Of a stretch of 64,000 nucleotides of DNA, positions 36,916-45,939 are shown piece after piece. This DNA comes from Streptomyces sp. B21-105 (GTDB taxonomy: Bacteria; Actinomycetota; Actinomycetes; Streptomycetales; Streptomycetaceae), in assembly GCF_036898465.1 (NCBI RefSeq), contig NZ_JARUMJ010000001.1:9088430-9152429 (forward strand), written 5' to 3'. The notes under the pieces were generated by a model that was not told where the DNA came from, searched no databases, and saw only the letters and a program-made list of their open reading frames with translations. The position numbers and the translations under genes are program-made. Numbering within the stretch: the first letter of the stretch is position 1; the number at the start of each line of letters is the position of its first letter.

Positions 36916-37287
36916 ATGCGCAGGGACGGCGTTCCTCGGCTGAGGCTGGTTGTGGTCACGGACGACCGCGATGATGGGCCTCGGTTGTGCCGTGGGTGCG
37001 GTGGTCCGCTGATGCCGTCGGCAAGGGCGACAGCGGTCTTCTGCTCGTCCGTCTGCCGATCGCGGCATTGGCGGCGGATGCGGCGAGCGAGGGCGAGAAC
37101 CGAGGCGGTGAAGGTCGGTGTGACGTCCAGCTGCCCGGAGTGCGGGACGTCGTGGACGGTCGGGGTCGACCATCCCGCCTCGGCAATGTACTGCTCTACC
37201 GTCTGCCGCAAACGGGCCTGGCACAGACGGGTCTGTGTAGTGAACGGTGGAACTCGGTCGGTTTTGTTTAGCGGCGTCCGGCGGTGA
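36916..37287 (+). CDS. Zinc-ribbon protein, lone cassette homologue (copy D), end altered
   Basis: 123 residues from ATG 36916. Two cysteine units: LCRGCGGPLMPSARATAVFC with VCRSRHWRRMR, and SCPECGTSWTVGVDHPASAM with YCSTVCRKRAWHRR. Clearly homologous to the cassette proteins at 58595-58903 and 27591-27898, but diverged and with a longer N-terminus. No DUF6192-like or RacP-like gene follows: the IS256 transposase fragment begins at 37268 and supplies the last codons. It is probably the stump of a fourth cassette. Confidence 0.65.
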   Translation: MRRDGVPRLRLVVVTDDRDDGPRLCRGCGGPLMPSARATAVFCSSVCRSRHWRRMRRARARTEAVKVGVTSSCPECGTSWTVGVDHPASAMYCSTVCRKRAWHRRVCVVNGGTRSVLFSGVRR

Positions 37288-37978
37288 GCCGGCCGTCGAA
37301 GGTGATGTCGAAGGCTTGGAGTGCTGCCTTCCAGCGCATGGTCCAGCGTTTGCGTCCGGTGCCGGTCGGGTCCAGGCTCATGACGGCCAGGTAGACGCAT
37401 TTGAGGGCGGCCTGGTCGGTGGGGAAGTGTCCCCGGGCCCGGACGGCCTTGCGGATCCGCGCGTTGATGCTCTCGATTGCGTTGGTGGTGCAGATGATCT
37501 TGCGGATCTCCACGTCGAACCGGAGGAAGGGCACGAACTCCGCCCAGGCCGCTTCCCAGAGCCGGACGATCGCCGGATACTTCCCGCCCCAGGCGTCGGT
37601 GAACTCCACGAACCGCTCCAGGGCGGCGTCCTCGGTCGGCGCGGTGTAGACGGGCCTGAGCGCCTTCGCGATCTTCTCCCAGTCCTGCCGGGCCGCGTAA
37701 CGAAAGCTGTTCCGCAGCAGGTGAACGACACAAGTCTGGACGATCGTCGCAGGCCAGACGGTATTCACGGCGTCCGGGAGCCCGGTCAGGCCATCGCAGA
37801 CCAGCATCAGGACGTCGGCCGCGCCGCGGTTCTTGATCTCGGTCAGGACCTGGAGCCAGTACTTTGCGCCCTCCCCGCCGTCGCCGATCCACAGGCCCAG
37901 GATGTCCCGGTGCCCCTCGGCGGTGACCGCCACCGCCATGTAGACCGGACGGTTGGCGACCTGCCCGTCCCTGACCTT
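37268..37978 (-). pseudogene. IS256-family transposase 1, C-terminal part
   Basis: Minus strand. Seen: NRPVYMAVAVTAEGHRDILG after the first catalytic region, VLMLVCDGLTGLPDAV with the second aspartate, CVVHLLRNSFRY and the C-terminal CTTNAIESINARIRKA with the glutamate region. The N-terminal part of the same gene is at 39677-40157; the two are separated by the ISL3 element 37979-39676, whose 8-bp duplication (ctgacctt) marks the break. Confidence 0.85.
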
Positions 37979-39676
37979 GGTTCTGTCGACGATCTTGTGA
38001 TCCGGACCGTGCTGCTCATCGTGTGAGCAGGACGCGTTTGCGAAGGAGATCGAGGCTGGCCCGGCCGAACATCTGGCGCTTCAGCATCTTCAGCCGGTTG
38101 ATGTTGCCCTCGACAGCGCCGGAGCTGTGGGGCAGGGACAGCCCGTTGCGGACAGCGTCGAAGTCGCGGCGGAGGTTGTGGGCGAAGCCTGCGAGTGGAG
38201 CCAGGTTGTCCTGTTCGACAGTGGCGATCCAGTCCTCGAGGCGGTCGCCGTGGCGTCCGGTCATCATCGCGGCGAACTTTCTGACGTGACCGGTGAGCCG
38301 GTCCAGCTCGGGATCGCGCTCACGCAGGCGGTGCAGCTCGTCGGCATCCCTGCCCCGCAGGTGTTCGGGGTGGGTCATGATCCAGGAAGTGACCTCGCGG
38401 ACCGACGGGGGCTTGGGGCCCACGGCAGGTGCGTGTCCGCGCCCGGTGCGGTAGCGCCGCAGGTGTCGTTGGACGGCCAACTCCCCACCCGGGTAGCCAA
38501 GTTGTTGTATCTCGCGGTAGAGCTGTGCGGCGTTTCTGACGCCTTCGTTCCAACGCCGGTGCAGGTAGCCGACGTACGGGTCCACGATGTGCGCCCGCTG
38601 CAGGCTCTTGGCAACGACATCGTCCGCGGAGCGGGCACCCACCAGCTTGCGGACAGTGGCCTGGTGCAGCTCGAGTTTCCGGCCGATCGCCGCCTTCGAC
38701 ATCCCCTGTTCCCACAGTTCGTGGGCGGCAGCATGCTGCTCACGCAGCCGGGTCACGATCTTCAGCTCTTTTGGTGGCTGGACCACCTCGGGCTTTGCCT
38801 CCAGGTGGTCGGGGTTGCCTTCCCGGCCGGGAGGCGGTTCAGCCAGGCGGGAGCGATAGGCGTTGACTGTCTTCTCGACCGCCTGGCCGAGGTTGGCCCA
38901 CAGGTGGTAGCGGTCAGCGACCTGCTCGGCCTGCGGTGCCCCGGCCCGTGCTCCCTCGCCGTAACCGCTGGAACGGTCCCGGCAGATCACCTTCACCTCG
39001 GGGTGACCTTGCAGCCAGGCGGCCAGGTCCTCGCCCTCGCGCCCGTCATAGAGGTGCAGTGGCCGGTGGGTGGCCATGTCGATCAATATGGTGCCGTAGT
39101 GGCGGCCCTTGCGGAAGGCGAAGTCGTCGACGCCGAGTATCTCCACCTCGCCGGTCTCCGGTTCGGGCAGGGTCCTGACCAGCCGCAGGAGGGTGTCCTT
39201 GCCCACGGCGATGCCGGCCGCGGCCGCCAGGCGGGCTCCTGCCCGGCCGGCCAGAGCCAGCCCGATGTGCGTCAACAGTCCGCGCAGCAGCGGGGTGTAG
39301 CGGCTGTGCGGAGTGGTCAGTCCCGTGATCTGTTCGGCGAACGTCACCACCGTGCAGGCGGGGTTCTCGCAGCGGAAGCGGCGTACACATAACTCGATCA
39401 CGACACCGAGACCGCCCACCGCGACGTCACGGAGCTTGCGTGCGTACCGGCCGTGCACCCGAGCCGAGCTCTGTCCGCACCGGCAGGACCCGGTCGCCGC
39501 CCGCACCCGTGTCCTCAACAGCACCTTGTCCGGCCGTCGCTCGACCTCCTCGATCGTCAACGCGGACAGGTACGGAAAAAGCTCCAAGAGCACATCACGA
39601 GGGCACCCGATGCATGATCGCGAACAGTCGGCGCGACCTGCTCAACCGTCCGGATCACAAGATCGTTGACAGAACC
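37979..39676 (-). mobile_element. ISL3-family insertion sequence, copy 1
   Basis: 1698 bp. Ends are inverted repeats of about 29 bp starting ggttctgtc with one mismatch, flanked by an exact 8-bp duplication ctgacctt (37971-37978 and 39677-39684), as expected for ISL3 elements. Inserted in an IS256 transposase gene. Confidence 0.92.
38016..39593 (-). CDS. ISL3-family transposase (intact)
   Basis: 525 residues from GTG 39593. Seen: N-terminal zinc-binding cysteines (SCRCGQS and FRCENPAC), VLGVDDFAFRKG-type segment ILGVDDFAFRKGRHYGTIL near residue 170 with the first aspartate, [19 protein letters not shown] (second) near residue 220, [15 protein letters not shown], an HTH insertion, and near the end LPHSSGAVEGNINRLKMLKR with the glutamate. 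The second copy of this gene (54-59.8 kb) is interrupted; its surviving protein sequence appears identical to this one. Confidence 0.92.
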   Translation of the reverse strand: MLLELFPYLSALTIEEVERRPDKVLLRTRVRAATGSCRCGQSSARVHGRYARKLRDVAVGGLGVVIELCVRRFRCENPACTVVTFAEQITGLTTPHSRYTPLLRGLLTHIGLALAGRAGARLAAAAGIAVGKDTLLRLVRTLPEPETGEVEILGVDDFAFRKGRHYGTILIDMATHRPLHLYDGREGEDLAAWLQGHPEVKVICRDRSSGYGEGARAGAPQAEQVADRYHLWANLGQAVEKTVNAYRSRLAEPPPGREGNPDHLEAKPEVVQPPKELKIVTRLREQHAAAHELWEQGMSKAAIGRKLELHQATVRKLVGARSADDVVAKSLQRAHIVDPYVGYLHRRWNEGVRNAAQLYREIQQLGYPGGELAVQRHLRRYRTGRGHAPAVGPKPPSVREVTSWIMTHPEHLRGRDADELHRLRERDPELDRLTGHVRKFAAMMTGRHGDRLEDWIATVEQDNLAPLAGFAHNLRRDFDAVRNGLSLPHSSGAVEGNINRLKMLKRQMFGRASLDLLRKRVLLTR

Positions 39677-40157
39677 CTGACCTTCACGTTCACACAGTCG
39701 ATGAAGACGACCGGGTAGACGCTGTCCAGCGGGCGGTTCTGCCATTCCGTCATGCCGGCCATCACGCTGTCGGTGATCGTGGAGATCGTGGACTTGGAGA
39801 TCTCCGTGCCGTAGACCTCGCCGAGGTGCGCGGAGATCTCCCCATGCGTCAGCCCTTTCGCCGACAGCGACAGGACCATCTCGTCCACCCCGCCCAGACG
39901 CCGCTGCCGCTTCTTGACCAGCTGCGGCTCGAACGACCCGGCCCGGTCCCGCGGGACAGCGATCTCGACCGGCCCAGACTCGGTGATCACCGTCTTGGAC
40001 CGGTGGCCGTTGCGGTAGTTCTCCCGGCCGCCCTCGGCCCGCTCACCGGGCTCGTGCCCCAGATGATCGGTGAGCTCGCCCTCCAGCGCGGACTCCAGCA
40101 CCCGCTTGGTCAGCTGCTGCAGAAGGCCGCCCTCCCCGGTGAGCTTCACGCCACCGG
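39677..40157 (-). pseudogene. IS256-family transposase 1, N-terminal part
   Basis: Minus strand: LTGEGGLLQQLTKRVLESAL, LVKKRQRRLGGVDEMVLSLS, GLTHGEISAHLGEVYGTEIS and VYPVVFIDCVNVKVR with the first catalytic aspartate, then the ISL3 end. Its own 5' end is cut by the ISAs1 insertion at 40158-40167, so this IS256 copy has been hit twice. Confidence 0.85.
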
Positions 40158-40208
40158 CCTGAGCCGGCAGGGCGATTGCAAAGTCCGTTGATCGTGTGTT
40201 GGCGCAGG

Positions 40209-41360
40209 TCAGTTGAGTCCGAGGAGTGCCAGTGGCCGCTCGTAGGGGCGGAGGGCTGTCGTGCGGAGTCCGGCGGCGATGTTGGTGTGGCCGGCGTTGC
40301 GGAGCTGGTTGATGGCGAAACTGCGCAGGGTGGCCATGTTCTCCGGGCCGTGCCCGGTGCGGATCTTCGAGGCGTCCTCGCGAAAGGCGGTGTCCCGGAC
40401 GAAGTGGAGCCTGTTCTCGATCACCCAGTGCGCCCTCAGGATCTTCGCGATGCGTTCCGGGGATGCCTGGCGGCTGGTCAGGTCGGTGATGACGTAGACG
40501 GTCTCGCGGCTCTGCTTACCGGTCTTGGCGTCGGTGCGGTGGCGTACGACCTTGGCGACCTGGGCGGCGTGGGGGAAGTCGACGCCGAGGTCGGTGACGG
40601 TCAGGGCCTGCACGACCCGGGTTTCCTTGCGGCCGTGGCCGGTGGTTCGGTCGTAGAACTTCGCCGTCGCCTCGCCCCAGGGCAGCGTTCGCAACTGCTC
40701 GTAGAGGTTCTTCTGGTTCCGCTTCACCGTGAAGACGTAGTGCGCTTTCTTCGCCTCGACGAGGAAGCGGGCGTGGTCGCGCTGGGTGTGGAGAGCATCG
40801 CCGGTCACGGTGACTCCTTGCAGGTCATAGGGGTCCAGGAGAGCGGCGAAGCACGTGATCTCGTTCGTCTTCTCCGGGACTCGGAGCTGGGTGACGGTCA
40901 TTCCGGTGCCGGTCATCGCGGCCAGCAGGTGGGCGGCCTGGGTGGCGCCGAGGCGCGAGCCGCGGGCGCTCTTGCCGTCCACGGCGAGGGTGTCCGCGCC
41001 GGCCGGGTCGTGGCCGAGGAGGTCGGCCAGACCGCCGGGGCAGGTGTCCTTGATGACCCGGCGGATCGTCGCGCCACTGGGTGGGACCCGGACGGCCAGA
41101 GCGGTCGCGGTGCGGGCGCCGAGCCGGGCCAGAACGTCCTGCGGGGCGTCGGTGGCCCACTCATCGATCGCCGCGAAGCTACTCGCCCCGGTCACCACAG
41201 CGGAGCAGACGATCAGCAGTACTGCCACGAAGGGGTGACGCTTCCCGCGCCGGCACCGCGGATCGGCCAGCGTGGCCAGCCGCTCGGCCAGCGGACCCGT
41301 CGCACAGTGCTGACGGGTGGGCGACTTGACCAGACAGACGGTGGCAGACTGACGGCACAT
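40209..41360 (-). CDS. ISAs1-family transposase (complete)
   Basis: 383 residues from ATG 41360. Seen: LAERLATLADPRCRRGKRHP near residue 25, DTLAVDGKSARGSR with the first catalytic aspartate near residue 125, VTVTGDALHTQRDHARFLVE with the second, YVFTVKRNQKNL, and RAHWVIENRLHFVRDTAFRE with the catalytic glutamate near residue 325. No frame break. Translation is probably controlled by the hairpin 41361-41416: its 3' arm carries GGAG five bases before the ATG. Confidence 0.92.
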   Translation of the reverse strand: MCRQSATVCLVKSPTRQHCATGPLAERLATLADPRCRRGKRHPFVAVLLIVCSAVVTGASSFAAIDEWATDAPQDVLARLGARTATALAVRVPPSGATIRRVIKDTCPGGLADLLGHDPAGADTLAVDGKSARGSRLGATQAAHLLAAMTGTGMTVTQLRVPEKTNEITCFAALLDPYDLQGVTVTGDALHTQRDHARFLVEAKKAHYVFTVKRNQKNLYEQLRTLPWGEATAKFYDRTTGHGRKETRVVQALTVTDLGVDFPHAAQVAKVVRHRTDAKTGKQSRETVYVITDLTSRQASPERIAKILRAHWVIENRLHFVRDTAFREDASKIRTGHGPENMATLRSFAINQLRNAGHTNIAAGLRTTALRPYERPLALLGLN

Positions 41361-41416
41361 CGAAGCTCCGTTGGGCGCAGGCGACTTGGCAAGGTCACCT
41401 CCGCAACGGAGCTTCG
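41361..41416 (-). promoter_or_regulatory. Hairpin hiding the ISAs1 transposase ribosome site
   Basis: Perfect 13-bp arms (41361-41373 and 41404-41416) around a 30-base loop. On the mRNA the 3' arm is caacggagcttcg directly followed by ATG; GGAG within it is the ribosome site. Confidence 0.7.
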
Positions 41417-41519
41417 TTGCGTCCGGTCGCGCACCCTCCCGGCATCGTCACACCGCCGTGACCTGCACACTCACGAGATCACCGCGACTTTGCAATCGCC
41501 CTGCCTGAGCCGGTGGCTT

Positions 41520-41595
41520 TGTTCACGAGTCGTGACGGCGGTTGTACACGGGTTTGGGAGGCGCCCGTTTCCACGGTCGGGTGATGTTCACGAGT
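41520..41595. repeat. Repeated tgttcacgagt motif at the left of the IS21-type genes
   Basis: tgttcacgagt occurs at 41520-41530 and 41585-41595. IS21 elements have multiple terminal repeats of this kind for transposase binding. A matching right end was not found before folD. Confidence 0.5.
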
Positions 41596-41658
41596 TTTGA
41601 AGGCAGTGGGGGGCTTGCCAGGACAGCATCGGGGTGTTCCCGGTGAAAGGGCCTGGTC

Positions 41659-43305
41659 ATGCCGCAGATGTCGAAGGTCGAGCTGTACGCGGCGATCCGT
41701 CGGGACCACCGGGCCGGCGTGACGATGCGGGAGCTGGAGCGCAAGTACAACGTCGCCTGGCGGACGGTGCGCAAGGCCCTGGACTCGGCCTGGCCGGAGC
41801 CGCGCAAGCCGCTGCCGCCGCGGCCGTCAGCGCTGGATCCGTACAAGGCGGTGATCGACGGGATCCTGCGGGCTGACCTGGATGCGCCGCGCAAGCAGCG
41901 GCACACGGTCACGCGGATCTTCCACCGGCTGGTCGAGGAACACGGCGCCCACGTGTCGTATCCAATGGTCAGGCGCTATGTCGCCGACCGGAAGCCGCAG
42001 ATTGCGGTGGAGGCGGGTAAGGCACCCATCGAGGCGTTCATCCCGCAGACCCACCCACCCGGCATGGAGGCGGAGGTCGACTTCGGCGACGTGGCCGTGC
42101 GGCTCGCCGGCGAGATGGTGACCTGCTACCTGTTCTCCTTCCGCTTGTCGTATTCGGGCAAGGCCGTCCACCGGGTGTTCGCCTCTGCCGGCCAAGAAGC
42201 CTTCTTCGAGGGGCACGTACACGCGCTGCGGGTGCTGGGCGGTGTCCCGCGAGGCCGGGTCCGCTACGACAACCTCAAGGCTGCTGTCGCCCAGGTGCTC
42301 GGGCTCAGCCGGGCGAGGGTGGAAACCGACCGGTGGATCGCCTTCAGATCGCATTTCGGCATCGAGAGCTTCTACTGCCGCCCGGGCATCGACGGCGCTC
42401 ACGAGAAGGGCGGGGTCGAGGGACAGATCGGCTACTTCCGCCGCAACCACTTCACCCCGGTGCCGGAGGTTTCCTCACTGGCGGAGCTGAACGAGATGGT
42501 CGAGCAGTGGGACCTGCACGACGGTCGGCGGCGGATCGGATCGCGGCCGCGGACCATCGACGAGTACTTCGCCGTCGAACAGCCGCTGCTGATGCCGCTG
42601 CCGCAGGAGCCGTTCGAGACCGGGCGGGTATTCACTCCCAGGGTCGACCGCTACAGCCAGATCACGGTCCGCACCAACCGCAACTCGGTTCCGGTCCGGC
42701 TGATCGGCAAGCGGGTCCGGGTGGTGCTGCACGCCTCTCACCTGGTCGTTTATGACCAGAACGTGGAAGTGGCCCGGCATGAGCGGCTGATCGCCAAGGC
42801 TGGCTGCCGCCTGGAGCTGGACCACTACCTCGAAGCCTTGATCCGTAAGCCGGGCGCCTTCCCTGGCGCCACCGCTCTCGAACAGGCCCGTTCCGCAGGC
42901 AAGTTCACCCCGGTCCACGACGCCTGGTGGGCTCAGGCCCGCAAGGTCCACGGCGAGCGGGACGGCACCCGGGCCCTGATCGAGGTGCTGCTGCTGGGCC
43001 GGCACATCCCCCACGAGCACCTGGTCGCCGGGCTGGCCACCGCCCTGCGGGCCGGGGCCCTGACCGCGGACGCGGTCGCCCTGGAGGCCCGCAAAGCCGC
43101 GCAGGCCGACGACGGGCCACCCGCCTCCGGCCGGCCTGCGGGCAGTGGCTCTGAGGTGTCGGGGACCGTGACGTTTCTGCACGAGTGGAAGCTGGCCCAC
43201 CTTCCGCCGGACACCAGGCCGCTGCCCTCGGTGACCCCCTATGACCAGTTGCTCCGACGTCGTCGCGCCAGCGGCGGTGACCACCGAGAGGGAGAAGCCC
43301 AGTGA
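41659..43305 (+). CDS. istA: IS21-family transposase IstA
   Basis: 548 residues from ATG 41659. Seen: N-terminal HTH with GVTMRELERKYNVAWRTVRK near residue 20, then an rve-type DDE domain with EAEVDFGDVAVRL (first aspartate) near residue 135, VRYDNLKAAVAQVLG (second) near residue 200 and DGAHEKGGVEGQIGYFRRN with the glutamate near residue 240, followed by a C-terminal b-barrel region. The stop overlaps the istB start (GTGA), the usual translational coupling. Intact. Confidence 0.92.
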   Translation: MPQMSKVELYAAIRRDHRAGVTMRELERKYNVAWRTVRKALDSAWPEPRKPLPPRPSALDPYKAVIDGILRADLDAPRKQRHTVTRIFHRLVEEHGAHVSYPMVRRYVADRKPQIAVEAGKAPIEAFIPQTHPPGMEAEVDFGDVAVRLAGEMVTCYLFSFRLSYSGKAVHRVFASAGQEAFFEGHVHALRVLGGVPRGRVRYDNLKAAVAQVLGLSRARVETDRWIAFRSHFGIESFYCRPGIDGAHEKGGVEGQIGYFRRNHFTPVPEVSSLAELNEMVEQWDLHDGRRRIGSRPRTIDEYFAVEQPLLMPLPQEPFETGRVFTPRVDRYSQITVRTNRNSVPVRLIGKRVRVVLHASHLVVYDQNVEVARHERLIAKAGCRLELDHYLEALIRKPGAFPGATALEQARSAGKFTPVHDAWWAQARKVHGERDGTRALIEVLLLGRHIPHEHLVAGLATALRAGALTADAVALEARKAAQADDGPPASGRPAGSGSEVSGTVTFLHEWKLAHLPPDTRPLPSVTPYDQLLRRRRASGGDHREGEAQ

Positions 43306-44094
43306 CCTTGCCCCGCCAGAGAGGCTTGACCGGCCGCCGACGCCGCCATCGACACCGCATGCCGCATGCTGCGGCTGCCGTCGATCCGCAACGAGTTCTC
43401 CGACATCGCCGACCGGGCGGTGAAGGACCAGATGACTTACCGCGGCTTCCTCGCCGAACTGCTGATGGCCGAGTGCGACGACCGGGCCCGCCGCCGCTCG
43501 GAACGCAGGATCAAGGCGGCCGGCTTCCCGAGGGAGAAGTCGCTGCGGACCTTCGACTTCGACGCCAACCCGAACATCGACCCGGCCACCATCCACACCC
43601 TGGCCAGCTGCGAGTGGATCAAGAAGAGCCAGCCGCTCTGCCTGATCGGAGACTCCGGCACCGGCAAGTCCCACATGCTCATCGCCCTGGGAACCGAGGC
43701 CGCCATGAAGGGCTACCGGGTCCGCTACACACTCGCCACGAAGCTGGTCAACGAGCTGGTCGAGGCCGCCGACGAGAAGCAGCTGAACAAGACCATCGCC
43801 CGCTACGGCCGCGTCGATCTCCTCTGCATCGACGAACTCGGCTACATGGAACTCGACCGGCACGGCGCCGAACTCCTCTTCCAGGTCCTGACCGAGCGCG
43901 AGGAAAAGAACAGCGTGGCCATCGCCTCCAACGAGTCGTTCGGCGGCTGGACGAAGACGTTCACCGACCCGCGTCTTTGCGCGGCCATCGTCGACCGGCT
44001 CACCTTCAACGGCGCCATCATCGAGACCGGAACCGACTCCTACCGCCTCGCCACCACCCGAGCCCGGGCCGCAGAACCCGCCAAGGCCGGCTGA
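43302..44094 (+). CDS. istB: IS21-family ATPase IstB, 5' end frameshifted
   Basis: ATP-binding helper protein that activates IstA. Seen: CRMLRLPSIRNEFSDIADRA, Walker A GDSGTGKSH near the middle, LLCIDELGYMELDRHG (Walker B), VAIASNESFGGW (sensor) and AIVDRLTFNGAIIETG. The GTG 43302 that overlaps istA is out of frame with the rest; one base seems to be missing near 43331, after which AADAAIDTACRMLRLPS reads through. An in-frame ATG at 43366 could still give a protein short of about 20 residues, so activity is uncertain. Confidence 0.82.
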
Positions 44095-44116
44095 CACATT
44101 CTCGGGCAGCCTCCTC

Positions 44117-44150
44117 GGCGGCTCACCGCCCTCACGGGCGGCGAGCCGCC
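44117..44150. terminator. Hairpin between istB and folD
   Basis: Arms 44117-44131 and 44136-44150 pair with one mismatch around tcac. It can serve the convergent istB and folD transcripts. Confidence 0.55.
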
Positions 44151-44241
44151 ATCGCAAGCACCGCCCGCCAGCTCGACACACGGTTTCCCGTTTTGAGTCG
44201 AAACGTTGCTGCCATGCCACCCATGAGCTGCTGGCGAGGCG

Positions 44242-45108
44242 TCAGTGGCGCTGCATTCCGAGCTGGTCCGCGGCGGCTTCCACGGTCTGCGCGAGCAGGA
44301 CGGCAATGGTCATCGGCCCGACACCGCCGGGAACCGGAGTGATCAGACGAGCCCGGGTGAGGGCGGTGTCGTAGTCCACATCGCCGACGTTGCCCGGGTT
44401 GTAGCCGGCGTCGATCACGACCGCGCCAGGCTTGATGTCCTCACCGCGGATCAGCCTGGGCCGTCCCACGGCTGCTACCACGACGTCCGCTTCCCGGACG
44501 ATCGCCGACAGGTCCGTCGTGCGGGAGTGGCAGTACGTCACGGTTGCGTCCTTGGCGAGCAGGAGCATCCCGGCTGGCTTGCCGAGAATCGCGCTGCGAC
44601 CCACCACGACGGCGTGCTTGCCGGCGAGTTCGACGTCGTACGCTTCCAGCAGCTGCATGATCCCACCCGGAGTGCAGGACACGAAGCCTGGCAGCGCGAA
44701 GCTCATCGCGGCGAAGGAATGCATCGTGACCCCGTCGACATCCTTCTCCGGAGCGATGGCCTCGAACGCCGCTCGCTCGTCGATGTGCGGGCCACAAGGA
44801 TGTTGGAGCAGGATGCCGTGCACTTTTGGATCGCCGGAAAGGTCAGCCAGGGTGTCGATCAGCTCGGCGGTCGTGGTGGTGGCGGGCAGACCGATATGCC
44901 GAGACTGGATGCCTGCCTTCGCGCACCGCGCTCGTTTCATGCGAACGTACGTGGCCGACGCGGGGTCCTCTCCCACCAGCACCGTCGCCAGACAGGGACT
45001 GGTCCCCGTGCGTCGTGAGATCTCCGCCGCCTTGGCAGCAGCCTCTTCGACGATGCGTTTGGCGAGGCTGGTGCCATCCATGAGCTGGGCCGTCTGAGTC
45101 GCGGACAT
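44242..45108 (-). CDS. folD: Bifunctional methylenetetrahydrofolate dehydrogenase/cyclohydrolase
   Basis: 288 residues from ATG 45108 (GGAGGG upstream); an extended start at 45135 is less likely. It interconverts 5,10-methylene-, methenyl- and 10-formyl-tetrahydrofolate, supplying one-carbon units in the cytosol. Seen: SATYVRMKRARCAKAGI near residue 50 with the catalytic lysine, ILLQHPCGPHIDE near residue 95 (the usual QLPLP motif is QHPCG here), EKDVDGV, PGGIMQLLEAYDVELAGKHA, VVVGRSAILGKPAGMLL for NADP binding and TPVPGGVGPMTIAVLL at the end. Flanked by IS elements and far from other folate genes, so this is probably a second, acquired copy. Confidence 0.88.
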   Translation of the reverse strand: MSATQTAQLMDGTSLAKRIVEEAAAKAAEISRRTGTSPCLATVLVGEDPASATYVRMKRARCAKAGIQSRHIGLPATTTTAELIDTLADLSGDPKVHGILLQHPCGPHIDERAAFEAIAPEKDVDGVTMHSFAAMSFALPGFVSCTPGGIMQLLEAYDVELAGKHAVVVGRSAILGKPAGMLLLAKDATVTYCHSRTTDLSAIVREADVVVAAVGRPRLIRGEDIKPGAVVIDAGYNPGNVGDVDYDTALTRARLITPVPGGVGPMTIAVLLAQTVEAAADQLGMQRH

Positions 45109-45742
45109 CGTTGCCCTCCAGGCGTTGCTGACCACTCGCCCAGGCGCACGGCAACGACGTCTCGTCAGACCGCTCCCCGGTGGTGCTCCACCTCAGCGCC
45201 AGTCACGGCCCACGCTGAACTGTAGTAGACGCAGCATGCTCACACCGATCAGCGTCCTCGGTCAGGAGCGACTTGCGAAGGACGATCTCCTCTGCGGTGA
45301 CGTCAATTCACGTGAACATTCCTGACGCGTCTACGCGTCAGATGCCTCCCGAACTCGCAGACAAATGCTGCTGCCGGAAGTGAACGAAGCCAGCCCGGGC
45401 AACCAACGCGGCTACCAGCCCGTCGTCCACGGCGCCCGTCCCACTCACAGCGGCCTTCCCGGCCTCGGTGTCACTCGTCACGTCAGTCATCAACTGTCGC
45501 TTCCAGCTCGGGAGTTACACCGCTCACCGTACAGACCCGCCCCGTCAAACAGCGGCCTTCAGGTCCTGGAGGGCAGAACACGTGTCGGCGTCCTGCGTGG
45601 ACGCCTGCGCGAGGGGCTGCGCGTCGCGTCTCACCACCAAGCCTGGGTCGGACGTCCACGGAACGCCCCGGACTAGCCTCGCGCTTTCATGAAGCGGGCT
45701 GTCCGGCAGGCGGTCAGGAAAGCAGAAAGTGCCTCTGACCAG
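45109..45742. other. Long gap before the IS4 element, no supported gene
   Basis: 634 bp. A minus-strand frame across 45545-45700 has no recognised motif. The region contains the folD promoter and the palindrome at 45323-45340. Its last bases (aagtgcctc at 45727-45735) look like the 5' arm of an IS1380 hairpin whose other arm is at 47544-47552. Confidence 0.45.
45323..45340. promoter_or_regulatory. Palindrome upstream of folD
   Basis: tgacgcgt and acgcgtca are perfect 8-bp arms with a 2-bp spacer, 215 bp upstream of the folD start. Possible operator; no regulator identified. Confidence 0.3.
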
Positions 45743-45874
45743 CAATGCCGGTGATTTAGTGCATCGGTGCAGGTGGGACGCTGTGCTGCTGGCGGTTTTG
45801 GGCGGGTAGACCCATGGGATGCATGAGGGGATTCGACCCGATCTGATGATGCGCCAGATGATCTCGGGACATGG

Positions 45875-45939
45875 CAACGGGGCTCCCGGTAGGACAGGAG
45901 ATCGACCAAGATCCGACTGTCTGCAAGGGAGCCCCGTTG
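45875..45939 (+). promoter_or_regulatory. Hairpin hiding the IS4 transposase start
   Basis: Perfect 13-bp arms (45875-45887 and 45927-45939). The 3' arm contains GGGAG and, five bases later, the TTG start codon at 45937. Confidence 0.65.

Larger units (their letters stand above)
40168..41503 (-). mobile_element. ISAs1-family insertion sequence (complete)
   Basis: 1336 bp with 18-bp inverted repeats beginning cagggcgattgcaaagtc, flanked by an exact 10-bp duplication cctgagccgg (40158-40167 and 41504-41513). Confidence 0.92.

Noticed and set aside
38127..39392. 421-codon plus-strand frame inside the ISL3 element
   Set aside because: It is antisense to the well-supported transposase and recurs only because the element is duplicated.
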